Origin: Zychaea mexicana
Lineage: Eukaryota > Mucoromycota > Mucoromycetes > Mucorales > Lichtheimiaceae
DNA length: 64,000 bases
Direction of reading: 5' to 3'
Assembly: GCF_025766255.1 (NCBI RefSeq)
Contig: NW_026516733.1
Coordinates: forward strand, 62,001-126,000
The notes below the pieces were generated by a model, which was given only the letters and a program-made list of their open reading frames with translations, had not been told where the DNA came from and ran no database searches. This document shows positions 23,820-35,415 of the stretch, piece after piece. Position numbers and translations under genes: made by a program. How positions within the stretch are numbered: the stretch's first letter is position 1; every line of letters begins with the position of its first letter.

Positions 23820-23876
23820 AATAGTAGAGTGGTTATCTTGCACATAACTGGCAGTAGTTCAACTCTACTATTCCCT
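23820..23876 (+). tRNA. tRNA-Ala(UGC)-like fragment, copy 2
   Basis: Same sequence as 18,234-18,290: intact anticodon and T arms, missing 5' acceptor strand. Confidence 0.4.
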
Positions 23877-23879
23877 ATA

Positions 23880-24803
23880 TTAATAAATAAAAGAATATGT
23901 ATCTATATAATAATATGTATACCCTTTTAAATACATTAATTTATTCATATACATTCGTGAATAAGCTGTAATTGCTGCTGCAATACGAACAGATTGTGAA
24001 ATAGTTCTTTTTGAAGAATCATATTTTAGAAGCTCATTATTAAAATCTTGTTCAGATAATTCACATAAATTTTGATCAGGAGTAATATTATATTTAACTA
24101 AATATTTGTTTTCAGGTAATTCAAAAATAGTATTAACAATATGGGAAGTTAATAATTTATCCATTTCTTCTTTATTTATTATAGTAGTTGAATCACTAAT
24201 TTCATTCATACCTATTCTTCTAAATAATGAATTTAATAATAATTTATAAATTTCTCATAATGGACCTTCTGATCTTTGTTTATGGAAATAACAAGTTAGG
24301 ACATAATTTTCAATGACATCTTTACCTCTATCAAATTAATAACCATATAAAACATTAATTTCATAATCAAATTCTTTAGATTGTTTTGATTCTTCAGGAA
24401 AATACCATCCTTTCCATGATCCTAAAGGACAATACATTTTTTCATTATCTCTGTAAGGTAAAGTAGGAATAAATAAATTATCTAGTGTTTTAATTTCAGC
24501 ATAAACAAAACCAAAGTAATCATCTAAATTTGTATTACTACTAAATCTTAGTTTTCCAATAGGCATATCATTTAACATTGAGAAAGGATATAATGAATTT
24601 ACATCGTATTGATATAAATTAGATCCTTTAGGATTAAATACATCAACTCTCCCATCATAGAAACTCTTTTGAATATCATCATGAGCTCTTCCTTATACTT
24701 TATAAATGCTATGTTTCATAAAGTTAGTAGTAAAAATATTTAGTGCTACACCTGTAATAATAGAACCAATTTGTTCTGAGATTGTACTCCATAACTTTTT
24801 CAT
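23880..24803 (-). pseudogene. Linear-plasmid-type B-family DNA polymerase (dpo) remnant, copy 2
   Basis: Copy of the remnant at 18,294-19,217, with the same motif A (YDVNSLYP), motif B and altered motif C, and the same disabling stops. A few residues differ (MLNDMPIG instead of MLNNMPIG, SKRTISQSV instead of SKRTILQSV). Confidence 0.75.
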
Positions 24804-27801
24804 GTTGAATAAAATTAATTAGAGGTATTTCCTCAAGTTATTAATAATTCCAATAAATAATTCAATAATTATTTAATTATTTATTAATTTAAAACATGTA
24901 AAAACGCAGAACCATTAGACAAAGCCTACAAATAAAATAGGTAAATACACTTTTTGAGAAATTAATTTAAAATAAGATAAATTAGAATCTTAATTAAATA
25001 ATTTAAAGTATAGGAAAATTATTTAATTAATCAGCAGCCTTTTTAGGCTACTGACAAGAACAACATTGCAATTTGGTTCACTTCTACCAGCTGTATTTCA
25101 GCAATTAACCTATATTCACTGTGGAAAGGCAGATTTCAAAAAGCATGGAATATGGATTTGGTAAAGAAGAAGACGCACTGTCCAAAGTATGTATTCTCTA
25201 TAACAGATATAGCAAACTGGCTCTTGGCAATAATGACTCATACTTTTTAAACTTTAGAATTAGTATGAAAGACACCCTCGCCCTTTGGCAGTCGATTAAA
25301 AACATGGTTCAGCAAATAGTAAGTTCGTCATGGAATTCTTTAAAAGGCTATGCTAATAGTGAGTTTATTTTCTATAGAAATCAACTAAAGACGAGTATGC
25401 GATTCAAGCTATGATTATTCTATGAAGTATGAGCTCCTTGAGTACCAAAATTCTCTTACAAGCGATGGAACAAGAAGTGAAGTGAGTAGAGGCACTATCT
25501 ATTTTTTTCATCAATCAATAATAATATTTATATATTTGTCTCTGACTATTATCTGTAGAAGCCTTGATTATGATGGGAACGGCGGATCAGCACAAGTAGC
25601 ACAAATCCCCGAGCAAACACCCAGTGAACAAGACAATATGTGTAGTAGTGACTCACTCGGTTCTGCACACAGTACACTCACATTTGAAGACAGACCCCCA
25701 ACATACTGATTCACGAACAACAGTATTGCCCTCCCTTCAACCCAAAGCAGATACAAGATTGGTCAATACGACGTATCCTTGGCATTTTATGCCTTTCAAC
25801 TCATTTCTGGTAATACCTTTGATATACTCAATGTTGAGTCAAATGTATCCTATGTCTTATACGTATAAAATGAATAAAAAATCTATTGGAAATAAAGAAA
25901 ACAGGATTGCTAATACCATTTCATTTCAGGGCATTATCATCTATCTTTCTCATCCAGCGCAACAAATGGCATCTGGATTTGATGGGTGTATTCAGGTATT
26001 AATCCTTAACAGTGATTTAAACAAGGTTTTATTAATTTAATATATATAGTTGTTTAAAAATATATAGGAAAAAATCAAAAATTAGATTATAATTTTTTTA
26101 TTTTTGAAACGTTTAAGATATTTTTTTTATTTTCTTTAAACTCATATAATATGTTTAGGTTTTGTATAAACCTGTTTAAATCGTTTAAACTATAATATTC
26201 TTGTATAATTAATTCAAAACAGGCTAGGAGGTACGACGATGCCCAGTTTCATCAAAAATCAATGAAGTTAGATTTTTTTTAGAACACTTGACAGTGAAAT
26301 CCTTAACTAAAATTAATTTACTATTTAGAGTAATATTAATTGTTATGGATTGAAACTCTTCACTGAAAAAAAACTAAAAGACATATTCGATGATCAATGC
26401 AAACGGTTCGGTATCTGAAAATACATTTGCAAGTGTGTCAACAATACTAAAGCTGTAACAAATATCATCAAGGTATATTATTAGTCATTTAATACATAGG
26501 ATAAAAGCAGGGTGACGATTACTAATAGCATTCTTTACAATTTTTCTATTTGCGTTTTCTATATTTTAGGATTTCAAAAATGATATAATTACCAGAGAAG
26601 AGGCAATTGTAAAAACATATACATTGGGACTAACACCTTCTTCAATGTCCGTATCTACAACATTGACAATGATAACAACAGAAACATTACCATCGTTATT
26701 ACCACTTCCCACGAACCTTAATAGGCTTCTGAAATGCGTTGCTAAGCTGTAAGTAATTTGGTGAGGAAGAGTAAATGTTGGATTATCAGCTTGACCATCC
26801 TTTCTATAGGATCGAGAAATTGCCTAATCAAGATATCAAGGAAGAAGTTCTAGAGTTCAAACTATGCCTACGGTACATCGACCCAGTTTTATCAGGGTTA
26901 TTTGATGATCCAGATAGGGGCACCCTGTTTAGATGGTAAGTGGCAATTCGTCTCCAAATAGTTTGTCATTCGTGTCAATGGAGGGAGATACTCACGATAT
27001 TAATGCATATATAATATATGTAGGACCAGTGTCACAAACGAGGAGTCAAAGTACAGATACATTACAAAGCAGCGTCCTAACAGTGTCATTTCTCAGTTGG
27101 ATGGACTCTTTTACGGGCCATCTTTAGGCTTCGTGGAGGTCAAAAGTGCCAAAAAGGGTAGCGACAAATTCGCCGTTTCTAATGATCTTGTTCGACTTGG
27201 CCTTCTTTCCAAAAATTCAATCGATCGGTCGAATGTAGATGGTTGCTTAGCCATACAAGTAGTTGGTAAGTAGTAAGGTACGACAAGAGAGGCAGGACTA
27301 AAATATAATTATGTGATACTCATAGTTTCACTTTCATTTTAGGCTTCAATATTAACTTTTTCATAACCAAACTGATGGCAGATGGGATATATACAATGTT
27401 TGAATTGTACAATATCAGGATCCCATCATCAAGAGAAGCAATTCAAGATTTGTTGGCTACTTTGACGAGCTCTTGGCTGTTCTGGATCTTTTCGAAGAAC
27501 ATTGTCTCATGTCCGCTTGTGTTAATGACCAAGATTCCTGTAAGCGAAAAGCATTACCCGACGAAGCATTCGATGTTATTCTATCAAGGTCAAAGAGTAA
27601 CAAAAGACAATGCTATACAATAGAGAGATAGTACCAACGCCTCCACCTCCTTCACCCAAACAAAAATAATACGCATACATACCAACAAATCAGCATCTTC
27701 TTTCATACAATCATCTAAAAAGCCCCCCTCCCCAATCCCTTGTTCAATGACAAGATGACTAGTATTGTTATTGTGATGTAATATTAAAAAGGAGCTATGA
27801 T

Positions 27802-27914
27802 AGATGGTGGATAACTGATCCAATTCAAATTAAGTGAGCACTCATCTATCACTCTCCTCCCTTCCACCCAATCGTTTCTCTCTCTCTCTTTTCCCATCCA
27901 AAAGATTAGTATTA
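27802..27914. other. Unique spacer between B2 and A2
   Basis: About 113 bases not found elsewhere in the window, containing a CT-rich run. It is probably the original right flank of repeat B, since B1 is cut off at the same point by the hAT-like element. Confidence 0.6.
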
Positions 27915-30900
27915 TGATACTGATGTATGTAATAAAAACAGATCTGTGATGTTCAAAAATAGAAAGGGACTAGAAATCTTCGAGATTGCTGTTAATTTTT
28001 GAAGGAATAAAGATCTATCCTTTAATTTGTTTTTACAACTATTTAAACACGATCAGAGTCTGTGATGAGAAGAAAAACCATGAAACGATAGATGCGCTCA
28101 GAAATCTGACCAATACATCTTGACGCTGGTTTCTAATCGAAACCGCTTTAAGTCAGCCACGACAATGTCCTATGACAATATCTTTAAATCTCACATTTAC
28201 GTTATTGGCATTCTGTACAATAGCAATAGTAACCATAATTCTCATATATTTAGGATGATGAAGACAAAGATACTATCACTGAAAGCAGCAACAGCCAGTA
28301 TGCTTCCTGCCAAGGATCCATGATGGTGATAACGACGCCCAAAAAGCTAGGCGTCCTACGTACTCGATCGAAGCGCCAAAGAAGCTGGCTCGTCGAGAAT
28401 ACTTAGGCAAAGGTCGTCGGAAACCTGGATGATGGTAGAAAGGAATACCGCTGCCAATAGGCATTTAGCAATGGTCGAGACAGTATCCACCCACATATTA
28501 GCGACAAGAAGGGTCCATCAAAATCTGATCGTCCATATGAAAACATATGACATTACCGAGGGTTCTCCTGCAAAAGGCGCGCCTGTAAACCATCGTGATC
28601 GTTCAACAATCGATGCTCATTTTGGAAGTCAAGGACAAACGCCCGTGGCATCATTCGGCAGAGACGCGTTTTACAGGTGCCTTGTTCAGGATATTATATA
28701 AATTGCCGCACCGTACACGTCTGTCCAAGGATCCTTGTTGCAAATGCTCTTGCATATGGCCGATTCTGTACCGAAAATCCAAGACTGCAGCTCCAAGTGT
28801 TAGTACGTTTGAAAGGTACATGACCAGCTTGTACAGCGCTTCTTAAAGGCAAATAATACAGAACTTGGAAGCGGTTCCCTTTCATGGCGCACACACAGAC
28901 GGATGGACCACGGCATACATGAAATACTCGTTTCTTGGAATCGCGGCGCAATAGGTCAACCAGGGGCTTTGAGTCTTTGAAGGGCTCACATACTGGCAAA
29001 ATTCTTTAGTCGGTCGCAATAATAAACAGCGGTCCAGAATCTTTCTTCCGTGTCCACCTCTTTGCAAGGAAACCTACTTCTATATTTTGCATTTGAACAT
29101 ATTTTAATGCTTTCATTTTTTTTTCTTTTTAAAAGATTTTTTCTTTACAAATTCAACCATGTTGACAAGGAGCTCTGCTTGGTTGTGTATTTTCTTCCTT
29201 GAGATGTTTCAAGTGAGCGTGCTGGATTTCGATCATTTCCGTATTACGGGTGGTGTTGTCGTTCACTAGCAGCGCAAGTCAATTCGGTGCTATTCAACAG
29301 GCATATGGCCGCAGATGAGCGAGTGTAAGTTGACAACGGTGAAATCTAGTGGCCCAGTGTACTTACTCTTTTTCCTTTCCGTCTCTTATTAGATCGTTGG
29401 AATATAGGCTAGGATGGCTGCTTGTATTGAGTTTCTGTAATTATGTCTCAGCTGGTTTTGGAACCACCAGATGTAAAGGGTTAAACATATAACTATTAGC
29501 TGCAACGCTTTTGTCTACTTGATTCAAAAATAAATTTTAGAAAAATTTTAATATGCATGTATTAATGATTTAGTTGTAGATATTGAAGTGGTACGTGGAC
29601 AAGGGTGTCATAATATGGAGGGCAGTTGTATCAAGCTTTTTATCGCATTACACCCGTTGTCAGTGAAGACCGATTGTTATAATATCTGGGAATCGATGCG
29701 GGCACGACAAGTTCTAATAATAATTATGATATGTTACACAGAGCAGCAAAGCTGACACTCTTGTGTTAGTTACATTGCACTGTAGTGTTGCTTCCAGAAA
29801 TTCGTACTCTAGTACCCCGTATGCTAGGCACAGAAACTTTTTGTATAGCAGGTTTTAGCCAACGGTCTCCCGAGCCAGAATGGTTGCAACGTTTATGGAC
29901 CTTTGAAGAGGCGCTTCAGTCGCGGAAGATGCTATTTGTTGGCCGAGACGTACATTCTTGGTCGGATGTACAGCGTACGAATACGCTTGGACCGTTGTAC
30001 CACCTATCTAATCAACCACTACATTCTGATGTAAGTTGGTGGAATGCTTGTAACACCCTACACCACGCACATAACCGTAAAACCACCAAAGATCATGACC
30101 GAGTATTTGCACTTGGAATCATGTTTCCGGATATTGTTAAGGGTATTACCGTCGATTATAAGCAGCCTTTGTCCGACTTATTGGTCCAATTTTATGCCCT
30201 TCTGGCGAAGAGCGATCTAAGCGTCTTGTGCTTCGGAGGAGCACGGTCCGAAAAGAATCCGTCATGGACTGGTGCTACCGGAACAGATTTACAGGACCGT
30301 TTCTTCGACACGGAAAATAGCGTTGCTGTTGTTGACATCGACGGACAATACATGCACGTAACTTGTACGAGTGTGATTAGCAAGATGCTAGCAGACACAG
30401 GGGAAGACCCACGTGCGTGAACGTACGACGATTTACCACCTATCCCTGGTCACCCCGCTGAAGAGGAGTTCATTACAGGCTACCTTGCAATATATGTTCA
30501 GCTACCTGGACACAAAAAGAGGAAAGTAGTAAATCTTTCTGATTTTGTTTCTTGCAACTTTGAACGTCGATCCTTTACCATCATCAACCCAAAGCTCCAG
30601 TTTTTGGCGCGTTTAATACCGCTTAAGAAGGAAAATTTGTTCTGGTGGATCGGTAGACTATTCCTCACAAAGGAAGTAGCTTCATTTTCATTCGATCTCA
30701 CGGAAGATGAAAGTAGCCAAGGTACTGCTGGATATGAAGGAGGATATGTGATACTTTCCGGGATCCAATTCCATTCTTGGTACGATCGTCGTTTTCCAGT
30801 CATACAAAAGGAAGGACAGCATTACAAGGCAATCGGCACTTGTAGTATAAAAAACTCTGAATATTTTTTCGCTGATAACACTGCACCCCCTCAGACTTTT

Positions 30901-31331
30901 GTTATTAAGTAAACGGTATGGCATTTCCTTTGTATAGCCATGTCTTGAGCTCGCCGTCGTCCCTTGAGTTGATGGTTGAAACATCAGTGCTATACACTTA
31001 GTACCACGCATTATTATATCAATATGATAAATACATACAATGTACATCGTATATTTGGAAAATCCTGCTCAATTTGTTTTTGACCAGATGTCTTTCCACT
31101 GCACTTTTATCATCATTGCAAAGTATTATATGATGATAGAAGGTAACGGATGAAATCTAAGGTGATTCCATCCGCTTTCCAGTTGTCAAAAAAGATGAGG
31201 AGTACTACAAAGCGCTCGGTCCATGTGAAATAAAATAATCCGAATACTTTCTCGATGACTATACTGACAATGTTTTAAAGTATGATAACCTATCATTTTC
31301 TCTCTCACAGCGTTAGTTATGATTTATGATA
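27915..31331. repeat. Repeat A, copy 2 (about 3.4 kb)
   Basis: Second copy of repeat A in direct orientation. It carries the full 3' tail (to TTTATGATA) and then runs into unrelated sequence, whereas copy 1 runs into repeat B at that point. A2 is therefore an A copy without B, and the A/B junction in the other places is secondary. Confidence 0.9.
29764..30912 (+). pseudogene. HET-domain-like gene, copy A2 (single nonsense codon)
   Basis: One frame from a plausible acceptor (TTAG at about 29,760-29,766) to a TAA at 30,910-30,912, interrupted only by a TGA at 30,418, where A1 has TGG. Segments: PEIRTLVPRML, PEWLQRLWTFEEALQS, WWNACNTLHHAHN, DRVFALGIMFPDIVKGITVDY, SDLSVLCFGGARSEKNPSW, and a C-terminal part ending TAPPQTFVIK. 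The W..R.WT.EE and D.VFALG...DY segments are those of HET-domain proteins. No ATG opens this exon, so upstream exons are missing or unrecognised. A readthrough or one-base reversion would restore about 375 codons, but I treat it as a pseudogene. Confidence 0.55.
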
Positions 31332-32130
31332 GAGATAACTATGACAAAAAGACTTGTTGTGAGAAAAATGGAGTAAAGTGAAAGAGAGAGGGTGAAATGA
31401 ATACCGAACAGCTATTGTATTAAAAATTTAGGGTCTAGCTATCTGAGGGACTATCTATTTTCCATGAGAGAGCGCAAATTGGATGCCACTGGTCATACGT
31501 CGTCTTCAAGTGCGTCTCTTTCTTTGCTATGATGTAATCTGTTACAACTGCTGTTGCTGATACTCTTATCGTGTCTGTCTGTTATCACTGAAGAAGAGAT
31601 TTGTGTGTCTCACCCATCATTACTCGTTCATGTCAGCTCTCTCATACATGTCCTTTCTTTGCTGCGACTTTCAAGGCTTCTGTTACTATTTCATGTCTTG
31701 TTGTGCAAGGTCATAACATGTCTTTGTTATTTCTGACCCGCAATGTCTGTAAACTCGACTGCGTTTCTACCCACCTCATATTGCGTTTGCCTGGGTTGAT
31801 TAACGAAAAGGCTATAGTGGTCTGGCGTAGAGATCGCGTGTGGCGCCATCGAGGAAGCAACCGCGACCTGGCGGAGGCAAAGAGGCTGTTCATAGAAGCC
31901 GTGGTTGTCGGTTGCTGCGGTAAAAAGCATTGACATAAATCTTTTTTTTTAAATTGTTCATCAATATAAGATTCCATGGTAAGCATCTGTTTTTTACTTT
32001 TTCTTGGGATAAGAAATATTGTGGTATACAAGCTGAGCCATTTATTTTCTCACATTTAGGCAGTGTACAATGGTTTGGATATCATTTGTGGAAAAAGAGA
32101 ACAACTTAATAATTCTTTTTGCTCGTAACT
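31332..32130. other. Intergenic region, no supportable gene
   Basis: Frames at 31,554-32,031 overlap on both strands with no recognisable domain or splice structure. I see nothing else here. Confidence 0.5.
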
Positions 32131-32133
32131 CAT

Positions 32134-32376
32134 ATACGACTTTCTGTTTGAATATCTATAGTCGAAGATCGAAAACGGCCGTATTCGATTTCCTCAAGGC
32201 AACGTATGATGGTTTGACAATCTTTTTGGAAAGAGCGGGGATCTTCATTCGTAATACTATGATAGTTAACTGATATGACTTTCTGTTTCAATATCTATAG
32301 TTTAATGATCGAAAACCGCCGTATTCGACTTCTTTAAGGCGACGTATAATGGTTTGACAATCTTTTGGTAGCGGGT
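32134..32376. repeat. Two direct copies of a ~100-bp unit
   Basis: Bases 32,134-32,236 and about 32,274-32,376 share GACTTTCTGTTT, AATATCTATAGT, GATCGAAAAC, GCCGTATTCGA, TTAAGGC/CAAGGC-ACGTAT and GGTTTGACAATCTTT in the same order and orientation. They are separated by about 40 bases. A matching word (TCTATAGT...TCGAAAAC) gives it the look of a transposon terminus, but the partner end was not found. Confidence 0.75.
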
Positions 32377-32522
32377 GGATATCACAATTTTTGTTTCTAG
32401 TAACTGATCACTGTATGAGAATTTTTGTGGATTTAAATTCTTGCAAAACACTAAGTAAATTAACAAGAATTCTTGTGGATTCCTTGTGAGCTTATATAGC
32501 GATAAAGCGGTCACACCTTTAC

Positions 32523-32868
32523 AAAAAAGTATGACTTATCGAAGTATTGTCAAGCTATACAGACAATTATTGCTTGTCCACTGCATCTGGCAGAGGAAAG
32601 TTATGTGCATATAGTGCTTTCTGGTAGTTATTTTGCTATTTCCAGTAACTGAAATTATGAATGTTCTACCACGCTCTAGATCCATCTTTTCTTTTTTCTG
32701 TATCGCTCACATGATGGATGATGTGATCTTTCTTTTACTGCCACAAACAATGAAACAACTCATAGCCCCAGCTTACGTTATATATGCTCTCTTACCCAAG
32801 TGTTATCACGAACAACAAACTGTTAGGAGGAGCATAAACAAGCGAACCATACATGGGCAAGCACACAG
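32523..32868 (+). repeat. Dispersed repeat C, copy 2
   Basis: Same family as 6183-6515, direct orientation. The right end (AGGAGGAGCATAAACAAGCG) lies about 110 bases upstream of the proposed start of the Ran-binding protein gene, so this repeat may contribute promoter sequence. Confidence 0.75.
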
Positions 32869-32977
32869 AGAGCCAAAAAAAGTTTCGCTCTCCGCTTTTG
32901 TTGCTCTTTCACGACTACTTACAAAGTCTCTCCCTCTTCCTTTTATTTTCTGAAATTCAGGACTCTCTCGATCAATC

Positions 32978-35094
32978 ATGTCCTCACCCAACGAATCCAT
33001 CAGTGATTTCGGCAAGTATCACCATAAAGCAGCCTAAATTTTATTCCGTTTGCTCTTTGCCGTCTCTCTTGGGCTGTTCAACTACACCCACGTCCATACA
33101 GACACGCATACATAACGGGTGAAGGAGAGAGCGAGAAGTGGACGGTTGTAGTGACGGCGTTATATGTATACGCGCCGTCTACCAGCCCGCGTCAGCTTCA
33201 ACGTTTTGATTAAAGAGTTTATGCTTACCAAACAACCCATTAGACGATGCCGCATCTACCAAGAAGCGAGGACGCGATCAATCCGTAGAACCTCAAGACG
33301 TTCCTGCGGACGTTGCTGTAAGTAGAGCAAGAGTGTCTGGGGAAAGTGGGGTTGGGTTTCGAGTTCAGCTTTTCTTATCGTACATTGCGTTATAAAGTAA
33401 ATGCTAAACGTTCTGTGGACTTGTATGTAGAACAAGGTAGACGGGGACAAGCAGCCGACTTCTTCTGCACCCAAAAAATCGTAAGCGTCTATTATATTGA
33501 AAATAATTAGGAAGAATTTAATGCAGAAGACTAATTGATGTATTTCATCGCTATGCTGTTTATATGTATCAACAGTAAGCGCGACGGAGAAGAAGAAGAT
33601 ATAGAACCATCATCTGCAACGTCAGTACGCACGATCCGTCGAAATTTAAAAGACATGTCTACGGCTGATAAAGAATCCAACAATCCAGAATCCACAACAT
33701 CATTACAACCTAACGAACAAGAAGAGGATACCACCATGCATCATAACGAAGAAAAAAATAAGGAGGATGAAGAGATACAAGAGGCATCTTCAGAGACAAT
33801 CAAAGAAGCTGCGGTAGATACAACGACAATGACGAATAATGGCTCATCACCTTTGCTGCATGATCAACAAGCAGAACAACAAGAGCAAGAAAAAGAATCA
33901 GCATCCGAAAAAAAGAAGCATGCATTTGCGGCATTCGGTGGTGGCAATGAAGATGATGACGGTTGGGGTGAGTTCGCAGAAGTGGATAAAGATGAGCAGG
34001 CAAAAAAGGATTCAGCGGCTGCAGCAGAAGAAAGACCAAAGTATACATTTGGCGCCACATCCGGGTTTGGTACTAAGGGTTGGAGCTCACAGCAAACAGC
34101 CACTCCACCGGTTGCACAAACGACACAAAAGGTAAAGATAACAACCGCAAATTTCTCTCAATTGCTTTATCACTAGGCACTTCATGAAGATATTGACATG
34201 TTGAAACATATCATATAGCCAACATTTGGCGGATTCTCCGGATTTGGTGCATTCGGCTCAAGATCTGGCACCAACAGCTCAACAACAGCAACAACAACAA
34301 CCCCGTTAGTGCCAACAGCTTCTAGCAGTAACAAACCTGTGACGTTCGGATCGTTTGCTCAAGCTTCTTCGTTTGCCCTGGCGGCAGCAAGTAGCCCTAC
34401 GAATGCCTTGCAGTCCGTATCTGTACTAAACAAAGACTTGAGCTATCTCTCAAACGCAAGCACCACTACGGACAATGAAGACGACGGAGAAAGCAACAAC
34501 ACGGAAACACGTAGCGCAACATTGACACCTGAACCAGCTGCCGATAATACCACCAGCACGACGACAAACCCAATTAAACCTGTGAAGCAAGCCGAAGTGT
34601 TTACGGGCGAAGAAGATGAAGATACATTGTATCAGACCAAGGCAAAACTGTATGAAATGGAGGGCACCACGGGCAATTGGAAAGAACGTGGTGTTGGTAC
34701 ATTACGTATCAAGCAACATAAAGAAAATAGCGAGCGCAGGCGTGTCGTGATGCGCGCAGATTCTGTATACCGTCTCATCCTTAATATCCGACTGGTATCG
34801 TGGCTCAAGTTTGAAATCATGCAGGAAAGATTTGTACGGTTTGGTGCGATCGAGATGGAGACGAACGAGAACGGAACAGCGGAGCGGAAGTTCCGTAGTT
34901 TTGCGCTTAAAGTAAGATTTCTTTGCTGTTCTCATTTTATATCGTTGGCAGAATGGATTGAGGAAAGAGGAAGTAGCACCCACTAACTGTATACATCAAT
35001 AACAAAACAGGTAGCAAATCCTACGGCCGCCGACGACTTACTAAACAACTTGGTCTCATCGCTACCCAATGAGGACGAAAAAGCAAAAGATTAA
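32978..35094 (+). CDS. Ran-binding protein, Yrb2/RanBP3-like
   Basis: Proposed exons: 32978-33011, 33244-33317, 33431-33480, 33576-34131, 34219-34911, 35011-35094, giving 496 residues in one continuous frame. The N-terminus is acidic and disordered with basic NLS-like patches (TKKRGR, PKKSKRD). FG motifs follow (FGGFSGFGAFG, TFGSFAQ), typical of nucleoporin-associated factors. Residues about 364-480 form a Ran-binding (RanBD1) domain: AEVFTGEEDEDTLYQTKAKLYE, GNWKERGVGTLRIKQH, RRVVMRADSVYRLILNI, FRSFALK-VANP. Yrb2/Hba1/RanBP3 proteins bind RanGTP and assist Crm1-dependent export. The first intron is unusual (GC-AG, 232 nt), so the first exon is less certain. The other introns are canonical. 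It converges on PEX13, 320 bases away. Confidence 0.85.
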
Positions 35095-35415
35095 TGATTT
35101 TAATATATATATAAAAATATACAATTGTTTTTTATACTCTGCTAGTTTGTTATTTTTTCGACACGATTAATTTGAAGAAAGACAAGTTGGGGTTTGAAGG
35201 GTATTGATCAAAAAAGAAATTGGGGGAGCGAAAAAAGAAACGGATTTAAGAGAGGGAAAAGGGAGTGAAACGAACCTGCGCGTTGATTGTAGCTGTTTGT
35301 TGTAGTATATATACAAGAGTAAATAGAGAGAGGAAATTGAGATAAAAGGTGAGGGACACGTTGGTTAGGAAGGGGAGGATCATTCAATAACTATGATAAT
35401 AATCTATCGCATCTT
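35095..35415. other. Convergent intergenic region, shared 3' flank
   Basis: AT-rich spacer between the stop codons of the Ran-binding protein gene (+) and PEX13 (-). It is presumably the 3' UTRs and polyadenylation regions of both. No ORF. Confidence 0.6.

Larger units (their letters stand above)
23737..25056. other. Mitochondrial-derived insert (NUMT-like), copy 2
   Basis: Copy of 18,151-19,470 with only scattered single-base differences. It sits at the identical position in exon 1 of the B2 gene, so the mitochondrial insertion preceded duplication of B. Confidence 0.75.
23652..27631 (+). pseudogene. PD-(D/E)XK-like gene, copy B2, split by mitochondrial insert
   Basis: Same architecture as copy B1, starting at the CCACCATGG at 23,652. 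Independent damage: a TGA at 26,416 where B1 has Trp, the motif Asp changed to Asn (RPNS at 27,073), and a one-base deletion near 27,446 that shifts the C-terminus. It keeps the canonical GTAAGT donor at 26,749 that B1 has lost, joining AK-LIEKLPNQDIKEEV in frame. The upstream exons share the same stops as B1, so both descend from an already broken gene. Confidence 0.6.
23203..27801. repeat. Repeat B, copy 2 (about 4.6 kb)
   Basis: Second copy of repeat B. Beyond point changes, it lacks about 24 bases of the (AAC)n tract that copy 1 has at 21,080-21,122. It ends in CTATGATAGATGG where copy 1 runs into the hAT-like element. Its gene lesions differ from those of copy 1. Confidence 0.9.

Noticed and set aside
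31554..32031. Overlapping 100-110 codon frames on both strands
   Set aside because: Neither strand shows domain similarity, splice sites in phase or a start context, so I could not choose one.
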